Source: Prochlorococcus marinus str. MIT 9314 (GTDB taxonomy: Bacteria; Cyanobacteriota; Cyanobacteriia; PCC-6307; Cyanobiaceae). From it: a stretch of DNA of 64,000 nucleotides. Below the pieces are notes generated by a model. It did not search any database and was not told the DNA's origin. It worked only from the letters and a program-made list of their open reading frames with translations. This document shows positions 1 through 10,523 of the stretch, piece after piece (position 1 is the first letter of the stretch; each line of letters starts with the position of its first letter). The stretch lies in contig NZ_JNAO01000004.1 in NCBI RefSeq assembly GCF_000760035.1, forward strand, positions 62,001 through 126,000, in the 5' to 3' direction. The position numbers were made by a program, and so were the translations under genes.

Positions 1-897
1 CAATCACTTTCATTCCTGCATAGTTTTGAACGATATCTATAGAATCTTGATCTAGTTTTACTAGTACCTCAATAATTCGTGAATCAGCATCCCCTGTTGG
101 ATCAGTCGATAGAACTTTTCTTTGTTTTACCTGAGGACTAATCCTAATCACCTTTCCCTTAAGATTTTTTTGGAAACCTCCATTCTCACTTCTTAATTCA
201 ACATCCTGAGAGATAAAGACTCTATCGATGTCAGATTCATAAACCTCTATCAAAGCTTCCATTTTTTGACTAGAACCAATATCCAAAATCCCTTCATTTT
301 GTGGCCTTTCACCAACTCTCGTGTTTATTCCAAGGATAAAACCATCGATTGGACTCCTTAGTTTTGAATTAAATAGATCTATTTTGATATTTTTTTGATC
401 TCCGACGAGATTTATTTTCTGTTTTTGCAATTTTAATAGTTCATCTTTTCTCTGTGAAAACTCTACAAAAGAATATACATCTTCGCTCAAAGCTAACTCA
501 TACCTTTGAATTTGATCTTTCTTTAGGGTAATTTCTTCATTGATAGTATTAATTAGATTTTCGTTTCTTTCAAGATCAGCAAATAATTTTTCTCCATTTT
601 CAAAAATTGCGAGGATATCACCTTTTTTTACGAAATCTCCTTCATTTACTAAAATTTCGACAATTCGGGGAGAAGAGCCAAACTGACTTATTGGAGCTGC
701 CAATTTTCTTATCTCTCCAGAAGGAGAAAGTTGACCGAGTGCGGCAACAGCTGTAATAGGAGGTATGAAATCTGAAGTTATTTCCTCTTTAAATTTTGAA
801 CTAGATTTATTATTTCCAGAACAAGAAATAACACCAAGAGATATTGGTGTAAATAATAAAAAATAAATAAATAAATTTTTTAATATTTTTAATTTCA

Positions 898-898
<1 letters not shown>
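1..898 (-). CDS. HlyD/DevB-type membrane fusion protein (partial)
   Basis: Periplasmic adaptor of an ABC exporter, cut by the window start so the C-terminus is missing. The N-terminus has a hydrophobic segment ending in a lipobox-like VISC, then a biotinyl-lipoyl-like half domain with GDFVKKGD, a coiled-coil hairpin, and the second half with SPIDGFIL. That order is typical of HlyD/DevB fusion proteins linking an inner-membrane ABC pump to an outer-membrane channel. Its ATG overlaps the pcyA stop (TAATG), so the two are probably translationally coupled. The exported substrate cannot be told. Confidence 0.85.
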
Positions 899-1647
<749 letters not shown>

Positions 1648-1664
1648 TTAAAGAAACAACCGAA

Positions 1665-2915
1665 ATGAACGTAGGAGATGTTAACTACCACACCCATTCA
1701 AGCAAAACTAGATGTGTGTTTGTGGATAATAAAGAATTGCCGCTTATAAGCATTGATATTTGGTGCAAAGCAGGTTCTTCATTTGAGGATGTTGATAAAA
1801 ACGGCACTGCTCATTTTCTAGAACATATGATTTTTAAAGGATCTAACAAAATAATGCCAGGTGAGTTTGACCATAAAATTGAATCACTAGGAGGATTAAG
1901 TAACGCTTCAACTGGTTATGATGATGTACATTACCATGTCTTAGTTCCACCCAATAACTTTAAAGAATCACTTGCTCTTTTGACAAATATTGTCGTTGCT
2001 CCAGATTTTAATCCTGATGAATTTATAAAAGAAAAAGGGGTAGTTATTGATGAAATAAAACAACAAAATGATCAGCCTGAAGAAAGACTATTTAATTACT
2101 TTTTGAAAAGGGTTTGGTTAAGTCCGAATTATGCCAATTCGATTCTAGGAACTGAACATAGTATTAAAAACTTAGAGATAAACGACCTTGTGAAATTTCA
2201 TAGCAAACATTACACTTCCGAAAAAATTTGTATTGCAATTGCGGGGAATCTCTCTGATGAAATTTATAAAATTTTTGAAAAAAGTGATCTATCTGGTATT
2301 AAAGAAAGTCCAAATTTAATAAATCCAAAAAATAAACCTTCACTAAAAATTAGGAATGGTAGAGAGTCAGTTAAGTTTGATAATTTAGAGTTTTCAAGAA
2401 TATTTATGGCTTGGTTTATCCCAAACCTAAATGATCAAAAAAATATTATTGGGCTTGAGATATTAGCGTCAATACTCTCTGTTGGAAGAAACAGCAGATT
2501 AGTTAAAATTTTAAAAGAAGATAGTAATCTTGTTGAATCTGTATATGTAGATGTAAATGCTGGAGAATTAGGAGGATTATTTATAGTGGAAGCAAGTTGT
2601 GAGTCCGAAGATATTGATTTAGTTGAAAAGCAAATAAATAAAACAATTAATGAGATCTCAAATTGTAAAGATTTGGCTTTGGATGAAATAAATAAAGCAA
2701 TAAATATTGTGAAAAGCAACTATATCTTTAATTTAGAGACATCTACACAACTCTCTTCATTCTTTGGAAATGAACTTCTTTGGGGGAGAAAATCTTCAAT
2801 AAAAAATTTAGATAGTCATTTAAAATATTGGAACAACATGGATAACTTCAGAGAGATCACAGAATATATCCGCGGAGAGAAATTTACTTTAGTTGCATCT
2901 CCGGGTAAATGTTAA
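1665..2915 (+). CDS. M16 family zinc peptidase, catalytic member
   Basis: 416-residue insulinase/pitrilysin-type peptidase. The inverted zinc motif HFLEH is at residues 50-54 (His50, Glu53, His54). The third ligand is probably the Glu in VIDEIKQQ near residue 130. It lies divergent from pcyA and overlaps the next gene by 7 bp. The neighbour is a second M16 protein without the zinc motif, the usual catalytic/non-catalytic pairing of bacterial M16B proteins. No clear signal peptide is seen, and the substrate is unknown; small peptides are likely. Confidence 0.88.
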   Translation: MNVGDVNYHTHSSKTRCVFVDNKELPLISIDIWCKAGSSFEDVDKNGTAHFLEHMIFKGSNKIMPGEFDHKIESLGGLSNASTGYDDVHYHVLVPPNNFKESLALLTNIVVAPDFNPDEFIKEKGVVIDEIKQQNDQPEERLFNYFLKRVWLSPNYANSILGTEHSIKNLEINDLVKFHSKHYTSEKICIAIAGNLSDEIYKIFEKSDLSGIKESPNLINPKNKPSLKIRNGRESVKFDNLEFSRIFMAWFIPNLNDQKNIIGLEILASILSVGRNSRLVKILKEDSNLVESVYVDVNAGELGGLFIVEASCESEDIDLVEKQINKTINEISNCKDLALDEINKAINIVKSNYIFNLETSTQLSSFFGNELLWGRKSSIKNLDSHLKYWNNMDNFREITEYIRGEKFTLVASPGKC

Positions 2916-4126
2916 AAAGATATTTTTTAAATAATAAAAAAAGAAATTTTTCAACTGCTTCAATTTGGATTAAAGGGGGGAGTGACATGGATAGTGCTGG
3001 CAAAAAAGGGATAAACAAGATCCTTTGTTCATTACTTACCAGAGGATGTGAAGGTTTTAACAATTTCACTCTTTCTGAGTATATTGAGTCTTATGGAGCA
3101 GAATTAAATCAAGAAATATTTGAAGATGGTATTTCAATAAGTATTAAATCCCTAAATGAACATTTCAGCAAATTATTCCCTTTACTAGATTTAATAATTA
3201 ACAAGCCAATCCTCTCGGAAACTGAATTTAAAAAAGTAAAAAAATCTTCTATAGATAACATTAAAAAAGATAAAGAGAATCCATTCAATATCTGTTTTGA
3301 AAAATGGAGAAAAATTGTTTACTCAAATCATCCTTATGCTTTCAATACATTTGGCAATACTGACGATGTCTCAAGGATTACCTATGAAGATGTTTTGCTT
3401 GAGTTTAAAAATTTAATAAATAGAGAAAAATATTTAATTTCAAATAATCCCGAAATAAATGGGGAAAATTTTGGAACATTAGAAAAAAAAGTCTTAAAAG
3501 AAAAATCAGATCCTTTAAATCATAATTTAAATACTACGAATAGATTTGATTACATTAATAATGATTCAAATCAAACAATAATAATGATGGGGGACCAAAC
3601 TTGCTCCCGAAGAAGTAGTGAATATTTTCCTCTTAAGGTTTTGGAGTCATATTTATCTTATGGAATGAGCGCTGCTTTATTTAAACTTTTTAGAGAAAAA
3701 CATGGTATCACTTATGATTTAGGTGTTTATTATCCTATCAGGAGTGGAAATGCCCCATTTTTAATTTATTTATCCGTAACTAATGAGCAAGCACTTTTTG
3801 CTTTTGAACTATTATCAACACTATGGAAAAATTTACTTAAAGATCCGTTGACTGATGCTGAAATATTTTTAGCAAAAGAAAAACTAAAAGGTTCTTTTCT
3901 ATTAGGAAATCAATCACTAGATGAAATTTTACAGAGGAATATACAGTTAGTTAGCTATGGTATTTCACCAATTTCTGAGAATGATTTAAATACAAAAATA
4001 GATAAAATATCTTCGTTAGATATTTTTAAATTAACAAATAAGTATTTTTCAAAACCTTTTCTAAGTATTTCTGGGAATAAAAAAATATGTTTAGAAATTT
4101 CTAATAGGTGGAAGAAAAACTTTTAA
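2909..4126 (+). CDS. M16 family peptidase homologue, non-catalytic partner
   Basis: 405-residue M16 protein. Where the first protein has HFLEH this one reads INKILCSLLTRG, so the zinc ligands are absent and it is unlikely to cleave alone. The C-terminal half keeps the M16 fold signature (FREKHGITYDLGVYY, close to the family R/Y motif region). Its start lies inside the end of the catalytic gene (7-bp overlap), implying coupled synthesis and a heterodimer, as known for other bacterial M16B pairs. It converges on sipA with a one-base gap. Confidence 0.85.
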   Translation: MLKRYFLNNKKRNFSTASIWIKGGSDMDSAGKKGINKILCSLLTRGCEGFNNFTLSEYIESYGAELNQEIFEDGISISIKSLNEHFSKLFPLLDLIINKPILSETEFKKVKKSSIDNIKKDKENPFNICFEKWRKIVYSNHPYAFNTFGNTDDVSRITYEDVLLEFKNLINREKYLISNNPEINGENFGTLEKKVLKEKSDPLNHNLNTTNRFDYINNDSNQTIIMMGDQTCSRRSSEYFPLKVLESYLSYGMSAALFKLFREKHGITYDLGVYYPIRSGNAPFLIYLSVTNEQALFAFELLSTLWKNLLKDPLTDAEIFLAKEKLKGSFLLGNQSLDEILQRNIQLVSYGISPISENDLNTKIDKISSLDIFKLTNKYFSKPFLSISGNKKICLEISNRWKKNF

Positions 4127-4127
4127 G

Positions 4128-4337
4128 TCAGTTTTTCTTAATCTTATCAATATCGATTAAAAACGAACCTCTTCTAAATTTTACTTCAACAGTATCTGGA
4201 GATTTAATTGAAAGGATTTCCCCAATTTCATCAATTGCTACTAGATCAGGTGGTCTTAGCATCGGCATATTATCTGAAGTCTTCAAGTAAGAGACTGGCG
4301 CAATCAACTTAACCTTATCGTTGATCTCAAATTTCAT
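4128..4337 (-). CDS. sipA: SipA, NblS-interacting SH3-like protein (DUF3148)
   Basis: 69-residue all-beta protein with the family signature MPMLRPPD near residues 24-31 and the ending RRGSFLIDIDKI. SipA proteins are cyanobacterial SH3-fold regulators that bind the histidine kinase NblS (Hik33), and they are linked to RpaB signalling under high light and nutrient stress. The assignment rests on recalled family signatures. Context supports it: the gene sits next to ftsH, clpP and psb29, all involved in thylakoid protein quality control. It converges on the M16 pair. Confidence 0.8.
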   Translation of the reverse strand: MKFEINDKVKLIAPVSYLKTSDNMPMLRPPDLVAIDEIGEILSIKSPDTVEVKFRRGSFLIDIDKIKKN

Positions 4338-4444
4338 TTATAAATTAGATACATTAAAGAGTAGTATAAACATAAATTTAGAGAAAATATCAACGAAAGG
4401 TACTGATTCAGTCTAGAATCCAATAATTAACTTTCTACAAATTA

Positions 4445-6358
4445 ATGAATCAGAAATTTAAAACATTAATTTTATGGGCTTTACCTATACTTTTAGTAAT
4501 AGCACTTTCCTACCAATTTTTATCTTCAAGCAATGTTGATTCACTTAAATCTAATGGAACTACTGTTGCACCAAGAAATTCAGCGGTAGCAAGAGTTAGT
4601 TACGGCAGATTTCTAGATTACATTAATTCAGGAAGGGTTACATCTGTTGATATTTTTGAGGGAGGTAGAAATGCAGTTATAGAGACAATAGATTCGGATT
4701 TAGATAATAAAGTACAAAGGTTGCGTGTAGATCTTCCAGGCTTAACACCAGAACTTATAAATATTTTAAAAAATGAGGGAATCAGTTTTGACGTTCATCC
4801 AGTTAAAACAGCTCCCCCTGCATTAGGAATTTTAGGTAATTTACTCTTCCCGGCTATTTTAATTGGAGGTTTAATTCTGTTAGCGAGGAGATCTAATGGT
4901 ATGCCTGGAGGTCCTGGCCAAGCAATGCAGTTTGGGAAAACAAAGGCAAGATTTGCTATGGAAGCTGAAACAGGAGTTGTATTTGATGATGTTGCAGGCG
5001 TTAATGAAGCCAAGCAAGATCTGCAAGAAGTTGTCACTTTTCTAAAAAAGCCAGAAAAATTTACTTCCGTAGGGGCAAAGATTCCCAAAGGGGTTCTGTT
5101 GGTGGGACCTCCTGGTACTGGTAAAACCCTCTTAGCTAAAGCAATTGCAGGAGAAGCTGGTGTGCCATTTTTCTCATTATCAGGTTCTGAATTTGTTGAA
5201 ATGTTTGTTGGTGTTGGCGCTAGTAGAGTTAGAGATCTTTTCAAAAAAGCTAAAGAGAATAGCCCTTGTTTAATTTTTATTGATGAAATTGATGCTGTCG
5301 GAAGACAAAGAGGTGCAGGTATTGGTGGAGGTAATGATGAAAGGGAGCAAACTCTCAATCAATTACTTACTGAAATGGATGGCTTCGAAGGTAATAGTGG
5401 CATAATAATAATTGCAGCCACAAACAGGCCCGATGTCCTAGACTCGGCCCTAATGAGACCGGGGAGATTTGATAGACAGGTAACTGTAGATGCACCTGAT
5501 ATAAAGGGCAGACTATCAATATTGGAAGTTCATGCTAGGAATAAGAAACTTCAAGAGGATTTGACACTTGAAAGCATTGCGAGAAGAACACCAGGGTTTA
5601 CTGGAGCAGATTTAGCAAATTTATTAAATGAGGCAGCTATATTAACTGCTAGGAGGAGAAAAGACTCTATAAGTATCTCAGAAATTGATGACTCTGTAGA
5701 TAGGATTGTCGCAGGAATGGAAGGTTCTCCATTAACAGATGGTAGAAGCAAGAGATTAATTGCCTATCATGAAGTTGGCCATGCTCTCATAGGTTCACTT
5801 GTTAAAGCCCATGATCCTGTTCAAAAAGTGACTGTCATTCCAAGAGGTCAAGCTAAAGGATTAACTTGGTTTACCCCAGACGATGAGCAAACCCTTGTTA
5901 GCAGGGCGCAATTAAAAGCGAGAATAATGGGTGCTTTAGGAGGAAGAGCTGCTGAAGATGTAGTTTTTGGAGAAGGTGAGATTACTACAGGAGCGGGAGG
6001 TGATTTCCAACAAGTTGCGTCAATGGCCCGCCAAATGGTTACTAGATTTGGAATGAGTAATTTAGGTCCTATAGCTTTAGAAAGCGGTAATCAAGAAGTT
6101 TTTGTTGGTAGAGATTTAATGACGAGAAGCGAAGTTTCTGATTCAATCTCTAAACAAATAGATGAAAGTGTAAGAGTTATGGTCAAAGAATGTTATAAAG
6201 AAACCTACGATATAGTAAGCAAGAATAGAGAAGCTATGGACAAGATAGTTGACTTATTAATAGAAAAAGAAACATTAGATGGCGATGAATTTGTAAGTAT
6301 TCTTTCCAAATTCACCAAAATTCCTGAGAAAGAGAGAACACCTCAGTTATTAGGCTAA
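4445..6358 (+). CDS. ftsH: ATP-dependent zinc metalloprotease FtsH
   Basis: 637-residue membrane AAA+ protease. An N-terminal membrane segment (about residues 7-26) and a second one near 120-145 flank a lumenal/periplasmic domain. The Walker A motif GPPGTGKT is near residue 220, Walker B is LIFIDEID, the second region of homology is [19 protein letters not shown], and the zinc motif HEVGH is near residue 441, with a third acidic ligand further on (GAGGDFQQ). Thylakoid FtsH degrades photodamaged D1 during photosystem II repair. It converges on clpP with a 4-bp overlap. Which cyanobacterial FtsH orthologue it is was not resolved. Confidence 0.96.
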   Translation: MNQKFKTLILWALPILLVIALSYQFLSSSNVDSLKSNGTTVAPRNSAVARVSYGRFLDYINSGRVTSVDIFEGGRNAVIETIDSDLDNKVQRLRVDLPGLTPELINILKNEGISFDVHPVKTAPPALGILGNLLFPAILIGGLILLARRSNGMPGGPGQAMQFGKTKARFAMEAETGVVFDDVAGVNEAKQDLQEVVTFLKKPEKFTSVGAKIPKGVLLVGPPGTGKTLLAKAIAGEAGVPFFSLSGSEFVEMFVGVGASRVRDLFKKAKENSPCLIFIDEIDAVGRQRGAGIGGGNDEREQTLNQLLTEMDGFEGNSGIIIIAATNRPDVLDSALMRPGRFDRQVTVDAPDIKGRLSILEVHARNKKLQEDLTLESIARRTPGFTGADLANLLNEAAILTARRRKDSISISEIDDSVDRIVAGMEGSPLTDGRSKRLIAYHEVGHALIGSLVKAHDPVQKVTVIPRGQAKGLTWFTPDDEQTLVSRAQLKARIMGALGGRAAEDVVFGEGEITTGAGGDFQQVASMARQMVTRFGMSNLGPIALESGNQEVFVGRDLMTRSEVSDSISKQIDESVRVMVKECYKETYDIVSKNREAMDKIVDLLIEKETLDGDEFVSILSKFTKIPEKERTPQLLG

Positions 6359-6942
6359 ACTTTTATTGGTTTCTTATCTAACACTAGATCAATTAAACCG
6401 TACTCAACCGCTTCGTTTGGAGACATATAAAAATCTCTATCAGTATCTTCTTTGATAGTGTCATAATCCTTTCCAGTTCTTTCTGATAATTCAGTATTAA
6501 GTCGTTCTTTTAAAAACAAAATTTCATCTGCTTGAATTCTTATATCACTGGCTTGCCCTCTAGCTCCTCCAAGTGGTTGATGAATCATTATTCTTGAATG
6601 TCTAAGGCTGCTTCTTTTACCTTTAGTACCTGCCGCAAGCAAAAATGCTCCCATACTAGCTGCTAAGCCAACACAAACTGTATGAATGTCTGGCTTTACA
6701 TGTTGCATTGTGTCAAAGATACCCAATCCGTCATATACTGATCCGCCAGGTGAATTTATGTACATATAAATGTCCTTATCTGGATCCTCTGCCTCGAGGA
6801 ACAATAATTGAGCAACAATTCTATTAGCAGTTTCACTTGTAACTTGTTCTCCCAAAAAGATTATTCTCTCTCTTAAAAGTCTCGAATAAATATCAAAGAC
6901 TCTTTCACTACCACCTGATTCTTCTAAAACTAAAGGGATCAT
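6355..6942 (-). CDS. clpP: ATP-dependent Clp protease proteolytic subunit
   Basis: 195-residue serine peptidase that forms the barrel of Clp complexes. The triad is Ser96 (GLAASMGAF), His121 (MIHQPLGG) and Asp170 (DTDRDFYM), spaced as in E. coli ClpP. The oligomerisation-region motif NSPGGSV is present. Cyanobacteria carry several clpP paralogues plus an inactive ClpR; the full triad shows this is an active one. It overlaps ftsH tail to tail and is divergent from psb29. Confidence 0.95.
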   Translation of the reverse strand: MIPLVLEESGGSERVFDIYSRLLRERIIFLGEQVTSETANRIVAQLLFLEAEDPDKDIYMYINSPGGSVYDGLGIFDTMQHVKPDIHTVCVGLAASMGAFLLAAGTKGKRSSLRHSRIMIHQPLGGARGQASDIRIQADEILFLKERLNTELSERTGKDYDTIKEDTDRDFYMSPNEAVEYGLIDLVLDKKPIKV

Positions 6943-7022
6943 AATAATATTTATCTGTTTATTAGATATTAACGATATTGAGTCAACATACGCTAACCTT
7001 ATTAAGGTTTACATATAAAAAA

Positions 7023-7634
7023 TTGAAAGAAAAATTGACTGTTTCAGATAGCAAAAAGGTATTTCATGAAAAATTCCCTTACGTAATCCCAGGTTTATAT
7101 AAAAGAATAGTTGATGAAATGCTTGTCGAACTTAATCTGCTAAACCATCAAAATGAATTTACCCAAAATTATCTCTTTTGTGTCGGTCTCACCGAAACAT
7201 TTAAAGAATTAATGAAGGGATATCAACCTGAAAAACATTTGGATCTACTTTTTGAATCTTTGTGCACTTCTACAAATTTTGAGCATAAGGAAATTAATGA
7301 AATATCTAAAAAGTCTCAAAAAGAATTCAAGGATAAAACATCTAAAGATATTTTAAAATTATTAATAGAAAAAAGTAATTCTAAACTTTATCCCTCAAGG
7401 ATTTTGAACTTAGGAGTATATATATTAATTTCAAACGCCCAAGAACTTAAAGAAAAAGATGAATCAGAGATAAATAAGATGATTTCCGATATTTTTGAAA
7501 AATTAAACTTATCTGCTAATAAAGCAGAAAAAGATATCGGGATTTATAAAAGCACTATTTCAAAAATGGAACAAGCGAAAGAACTAGTTGAAGAGCTAAG
7601 GATCAAAGATAAGAATAAAGAACAAAAAAAATGA
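7023..7634 (+). CDS. thf1: Psb29/Thf1 photosystem II biogenesis and repair protein
   Basis: All-helical thylakoid-associated protein with the family opening TVSDSKK, then IPGLYKRIVDEMLVE and ELMKGYQPEKH. Psb29/Thf1 is needed for photosystem II assembly and repair and stabilises FtsH complexes, so its position close to ftsH is meaningful. I place the start at the TTG at 7023 because homologues begin only a few residues before TVSDSKK; a longer frame opens at another TTG, 6978. The C-terminus is a charged coiled coil, as usual in the family. Confidence 0.9.
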   Translation: MKEKLTVSDSKKVFHEKFPYVIPGLYKRIVDEMLVELNLLNHQNEFTQNYLFCVGLTETFKELMKGYQPEKHLDLLFESLCTSTNFEHKEINEISKKSQKEFKDKTSKDILKLLIEKSNSKLYPSRILNLGVYILISNAQELKEKDESEINKMISDIFEKLNLSANKAEKDIGIYKSTISKMEQAKELVEELRIKDKNKEQKK

Positions 7635-7637
7635 TAT

Positions 7638-7778
7638 CTATTTTTTTAATCTTTTTTTATCTTTCCAAGAGACATAGGATATATAAATTACAGCAAATGT
7701 TATGAATATGAGTAAAACGAACGATGTAAGGATAAGAAATTTACTTAAATAGACTTCATAAGTTAAAAATGAAATCAT
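7638..7778 (-). CDS. 46-residue single-pass membrane protein
   Basis: Small ORF with one strongly hydrophobic stretch (about residues 13-35) and a lysine-rich C-terminal tail (WKDKKRLKK). Its ATG overlaps the petN stop codon (ATGA), so it is probably translated together with petN as a two-gene unit. I do not recognise the family. A role beside cytochrome b6f or another thylakoid complex is possible only by context. Confidence 0.7.
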
Positions 7779-7876
7779 ATATCAATGGAGCCATCGCCAT
7801 TTCTTCCCCAAACAACCATTGCAATTGAAAAAGTAAAAATTGCAGCCAATGCTGCCCAACCTATTTGAAAGATCAT
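7775..7876 (-). CDS. petN: Cytochrome b6f complex subunit 8, PetN
   Basis: 33-residue single-helix subunit of the cytochrome b6f complex in the thylakoid membrane. It begins [17 protein letters not shown] and ends [13 protein letters not shown], which I recognise as the highly conserved PetN pattern: a hydrophobic helix followed by the WGRNG turn. It is too short for normal gene callers. It shares an ATGA overlap with the small membrane gene downstream. Confidence 0.93.
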
Positions 7877-7991
7877 TAAAAATAAAGCGTTTTTATAAAT
7901 ATAACAGAACTTCAAAATTTTTAATCATTTTAAAGCTAAAGTTAATTTCTCAGAAACAAATTTTTCTCAATAGAATAAATATAAATTTAAA

Positions 7992-8270
7992 TTGGGAAGA
8001 TTAGTTTTAAATCATAGTACAAATATAGAAGGTCTAATTCCAATACTCAAAAAGTTAGCACTGGACATTAATATCAAGACAATAACTCCAGCTGCCATTT
8101 CAAGAGCCAGAGGAAGATCTTCTAAATTGATAATTAGATTATCAGTGAAAACGATAAACGGATATAAAGCAATAGCAAGAAAGGGGAAAACAGCTCAAGA
8201 AGTTTTTATTTCAACAGACTTAAGTAAAGATGAATTACGAGAAATTATAGATATTTATAATAGAAGTTAA
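7992..8270 (+). CDS. DUF2103 cyanobacterial protein
   Basis: 92-residue protein with the pattern GRLVLNHSTNIEGLIPIL ... TITPAAISRARG ... ARKGKTAQEVF, which fits my memory of the cyanobacterial DUF2103 (predicted metal-binding) family. The start is a TTG at 7992, immediately before the conserved GRLVLNHST block; there is no in-frame ATG upstream. No function is established. It stands alone between petN and a short secreted protein. Confidence 0.75.
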   Translation: MGRLVLNHSTNIEGLIPILKKLALDINIKTITPAAISRARGRSSKLIIRLSVKTINGYKAIARKGKTAQEVFISTDLSKDELREIIDIYNRS

Positions 8271-8310
8271 TTAAATTAAATAGAATTAGAAAATAGACAG
8301 GAAAGAACAA

Positions 8311-8517
8311 ATGAGATTGTTATTAAATTTTTCTATTTCTTTATTGGCCTTCTTTTCATTTAGTAATCAATCATTCTCACTTACTGACAGCCAAATAAAA
8401 AGATTTTGCGCAAAAGAGAAAAAAGTATATTTATGTATCAAAAATTTACAAGAGAAAAGATCTGATCTCCAAAAAGGAAAGCTAATTGAAATACCAGTAA
8501 CACCTTATAAACGGTAA
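8311..8517 (+). CDS. Small secreted protein, 68 residues
   Basis: An N-terminal signal-peptide-like stretch (residues 1-23, ending near NQSFS) is followed by about 45 mature residues. Two cysteines (RFCAKEKKVYLCIK), seven residues apart, could form a disulphide in the periplasm or lumen. A ribosome-site-like purine run (gaaagaac) precedes the ATG. Family not recognised. Confidence 0.7.
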   Translation: MRLLLNFSISLLAFFSFSNQSFSLTDSQIKRFCAKEKKVYLCIKNLQEKRSDLQKGKLIEIPVTPYKR

Positions 8518-8542
8518 TTAGAGATTGCGATTGAATTTGAAT

Positions 8543-8812
8543 TTAAATTTCAAATTCTGATTCGAAAATATTAAAGGCATTTTTATAGATTGTGAGAAGC
8601 TCTTCAGAATTATCAGAAAATCCTTCTCGTTCGTAATCTTCTTTTAATTCATCATATAAGTAAACCACTTTATTAAAAGCGCTCATATATTCTTTTTGTA
8701 TGTCTTCATCATCGATATCATAGATTTTTGCCAGTACTAATTCGACATTTTTTTTTGATGAGTATATTTTTTTCTCAAAATCCTTATTTAACTTCCTTCT
8801 TTTTTTTGCCAT
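8543..8812 (-). CDS. Hypothetical acidic helical protein, 89 residues
   Basis: A lysine-rich N-terminus (MAKKRRKLNKDFEKK) precedes a helical region rich in Asp, Glu and Tyr. There is no membrane segment, cysteine pair or recognisable motif. It converges with the small secreted gene to its left. Gene-like composition and an ATG start support it; function unknown. Confidence 0.65.
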   Translation of the reverse strand: MAKKRRKLNKDFEKKIYSSKKNVELVLAKIYDIDDEDIQKEYMSAFNKVVYLYDELKEDYEREGFSDNSEELLTIYKNAFNIFESEFEI

Positions 8813-8939
8813 TTAAAATTTTTCAATACAAATTAACAATACTCAAATTCATAGATAAATTAAATTAAAACTTATAAAATAAAAATATAGTTTCCAAATC
8901 AAAATAAAACCTCTACATTCCAAAAAATCATTCGATGAT

Positions 8940-9377
8940 ATGAGTAAAAAAGAAACAACTAACCATAGAGATGTTAGAAACCAAAACTATGAAGCCAAGA
9001 AAATGAATAATTCAGAAAACTTTATGAAAAAGAAAGATAAGGACCTTCCATGGTGGGTAGAGTTATTATTTGTTCAAATAGGATTACCAGATAAATTATT
9101 AATAAAAATATTAAAAGCCAAAAAAACATCTAAAGATTATATTAAAAATGATAAAAAATCAATAATAATATTTTTCTTTGTAATTACTACATTGGCATAT
9201 TTTTATCCAGTTATTAAACATGCAAAAAACAAATTAGATTGTGAAGCGATTGCTAAAAATTATATTATTAAAAATAAAAATATAATCGGAATTAATAATA
9301 GGGAACTAAAAATGATATCAACAAACTTTTGTTATGGTGGCGAAGAAATCTATGAAATAGAAAATTTAAAAAATTAA
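8940..9377 (+). CDS. Hypothetical single-pass membrane protein, 145 residues
   Basis: A basic N-terminal half is followed by one hydrophobic segment (about residues 75-92, SIIIFFFVITTLAYFYPV) and a short C-terminal domain with two cysteines. The block after the helix (YPVIKHAKNKLDCEAIAK) resembles the 85-residue gene at 36881 (SPIVKEAKYKNQCIKYS), so the two look like members of one lineage-specific family with different N-termini. Confidence 0.7.
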   Translation: MSKKETTNHRDVRNQNYEAKKMNNSENFMKKKDKDLPWWVELLFVQIGLPDKLLIKILKAKKTSKDYIKNDKKSIIIFFFVITTLAYFYPVIKHAKNKLDCEAIAKNYIIKNKNIIGINNRELKMISTNFCYGGEEIYEIENLKN

Positions 9378-9459
9378 ATTTTGAATTATTCTCTAATAAT
9401 TAATCATTTCAATATTATGATATTAACTTAAAGTTTAATAAAATTTATATTTTATTCCT

Positions 9460-9636
9460 ATGACTGATATAAGACAAAAAAAAGAGAATATTAAAATGCA
9501 TCTAAAAGATTTACGGCAAAACCTAAAGAAAATGCATTTAGAAGTTTCAGAAGAATTAATATTACCGAAGCCTGGTGATGTAAAAGACTTGATGAATAAA
9601 ATGGATGAACTATTAAAATTAATAGAATCAAAATAA
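9460..9636 (+). CDS. Small helical protein, 58 residues
   Basis: Short ORF with ATG start and two amphipathic helices around a PKPGD turn. The stretch HLKDLRQNLKKMHLEV resembles HLRYIRLELREMHQML of the 65-residue protein encoded at 10885-11082, which suggests a small paralogous family. No function recognised. Confidence 0.6.
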   Translation: MTDIRQKKENIKMHLKDLRQNLKKMHLEVSEELILPKPGDVKDLMNKMDELLKLIESK

Positions 9637-9677
9637 ACTATAATTTAAATAATTTAGAATCATAAAAAGTTAAAAAA

Positions 9678-10028
9678 ATGAAAATAATAAAACAATTTCC
9701 ACTTATAATTCTTATTGCAATTTTCTTAATTTCTTGTAGGACAGCAACGAATAAAAAGTATCCCATTAATAATTTGGAAAAAAGTATTGAGGAGAATCCT
9801 AATTCAGAAAAGAAAAGAATGGAAATAAAGTTTTCTTGTGAAGAGGATGGTATTTCAGAGTACTTAGATGATGGATGGAATATTTTAAAAGAAGATTCCC
9901 AAGAAAAAGTTTGCACCTGGAAATCTGTTCCTGCCACAAAAGATTGTAATATGGAAAAAGATAAAGGATGTAAAATAACAAAGCCAGATAAAATAGGTGA
10001 AGAGAAAATTTATTTATTGGAAAAATAA
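9678..10028 (+). CDS. Small lipoprotein, 116 residues
   Basis: The N-terminus (KIIKQFPLIILIAIFLISC) is a lipoprotein signal with lipobox LISC, Cys20 being the predicted lipidated residue. The mature part is acidic with four more cysteines (FSCEEDG, KVCTWK, KDCNMEKDKGCK), probably disulphide-bonded outside the cytoplasm. Family unknown; no neighbour suggests a role. Confidence 0.7.
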   Translation: MKIIKQFPLIILIAIFLISCRTATNKKYPINNLEKSIEENPNSEKKRMEIKFSCEEDGISEYLDDGWNILKEDSQEKVCTWKSVPATKDCNMEKDKGCKITKPDKIGEEKIYLLEK

Positions 10029-10037
10029 AGTTAATAT

Positions 10038-10166
10038 ATGACTCCAAAATCAGAACATATAGTTTATTTGATTTTTAAGAAATTAAAAAACTATAAGAAT
10101 AAAAAAATATTTTTAGAAAAAGAAAGTTTGAATAAATTTATTCTTTCGCTTTTCAAAGAAAGCTGA
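10038..10166 (+). CDS. Hypothetical 42-residue protein
   Basis: ATG-started short ORF 9 bp after the lipoprotein gene, so possibly in the same transcript. It is Lys/Phe-rich with no motif. Support is only position and an uninterrupted frame; it may not be expressed. Confidence 0.35.
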   Translation: MTPKSEHIVYLIFKKLKNYKNKKIFLEKESLNKFILSLFKES

Positions 10167-10224
10167 ATCCAAGATTTATTTAACATTATTGCTATAGTTA
10201 AACCAATTATAAATTAATAAAGAG

Positions 10225-10320
10225 ATGTATAGTTTTTCATCATTAACTGTTATTCTTTCAATAATTTTTATAGTAAGTCTTTATTTTTTATTTAGGGCAA
10301 CTTCTAGTACAAAGAATTAG
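10225..10320 (+). CDS. 31-residue single-helix membrane peptide
   Basis: ATG preceded by an aaagag ribosome-site-like run. The peptide is one hydrophobic helix (TVILSIIFIVSLYFLF) with a short polar tail. Size and shape resemble low-molecular-weight photosynthetic subunits, but I could not match it to a known Psb, Psa, Pet or Ndh peptide. Confidence 0.5.
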   Translation: MYSFSSLTVILSIIFIVSLYFLFRATSSTKN

Positions 10321-10340
10321 AAAGTATTTTTACATAATTT

Positions 10341-10523
10341 TTAGATAATCGGATCATCTCTCAGTAGTAAAACTGTATGCTTATTTAAACCGTCATTAAT
10401 CCATTCCTTATATTCTTCTAGGACACACTTTTTATCAGAATTATCTAGTAGATTAATTCTTTTTTTTGCATTATCTAAAGCCAACTTAATACAGAATTTA
10501 TAATCATTGAAGTGCTCTTGCAT
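10341..10523 (-). CDS. Hypothetical 60-residue protein
   Basis: Soluble helical protein with two cysteines and the acidic ending LLLRDDPII. ATG start. It is separated from a convergent tiny membrane peptide by about 20 bp. No family recognised. Confidence 0.6.
   Translation of the reverse strand: MQEHFNDYKFCIKLALDNAKKRINLLDNSDKKCVLEEYKEWINDGLNKHTVLLLRDDPII

Noticed and set aside
4795-5358. 187-codon minus-strand frame inside ftsH
   Set aside because: A shadow of the strongly conserved ftsH reading frame; Ser/Pro-rich translation typical of antisense frames.
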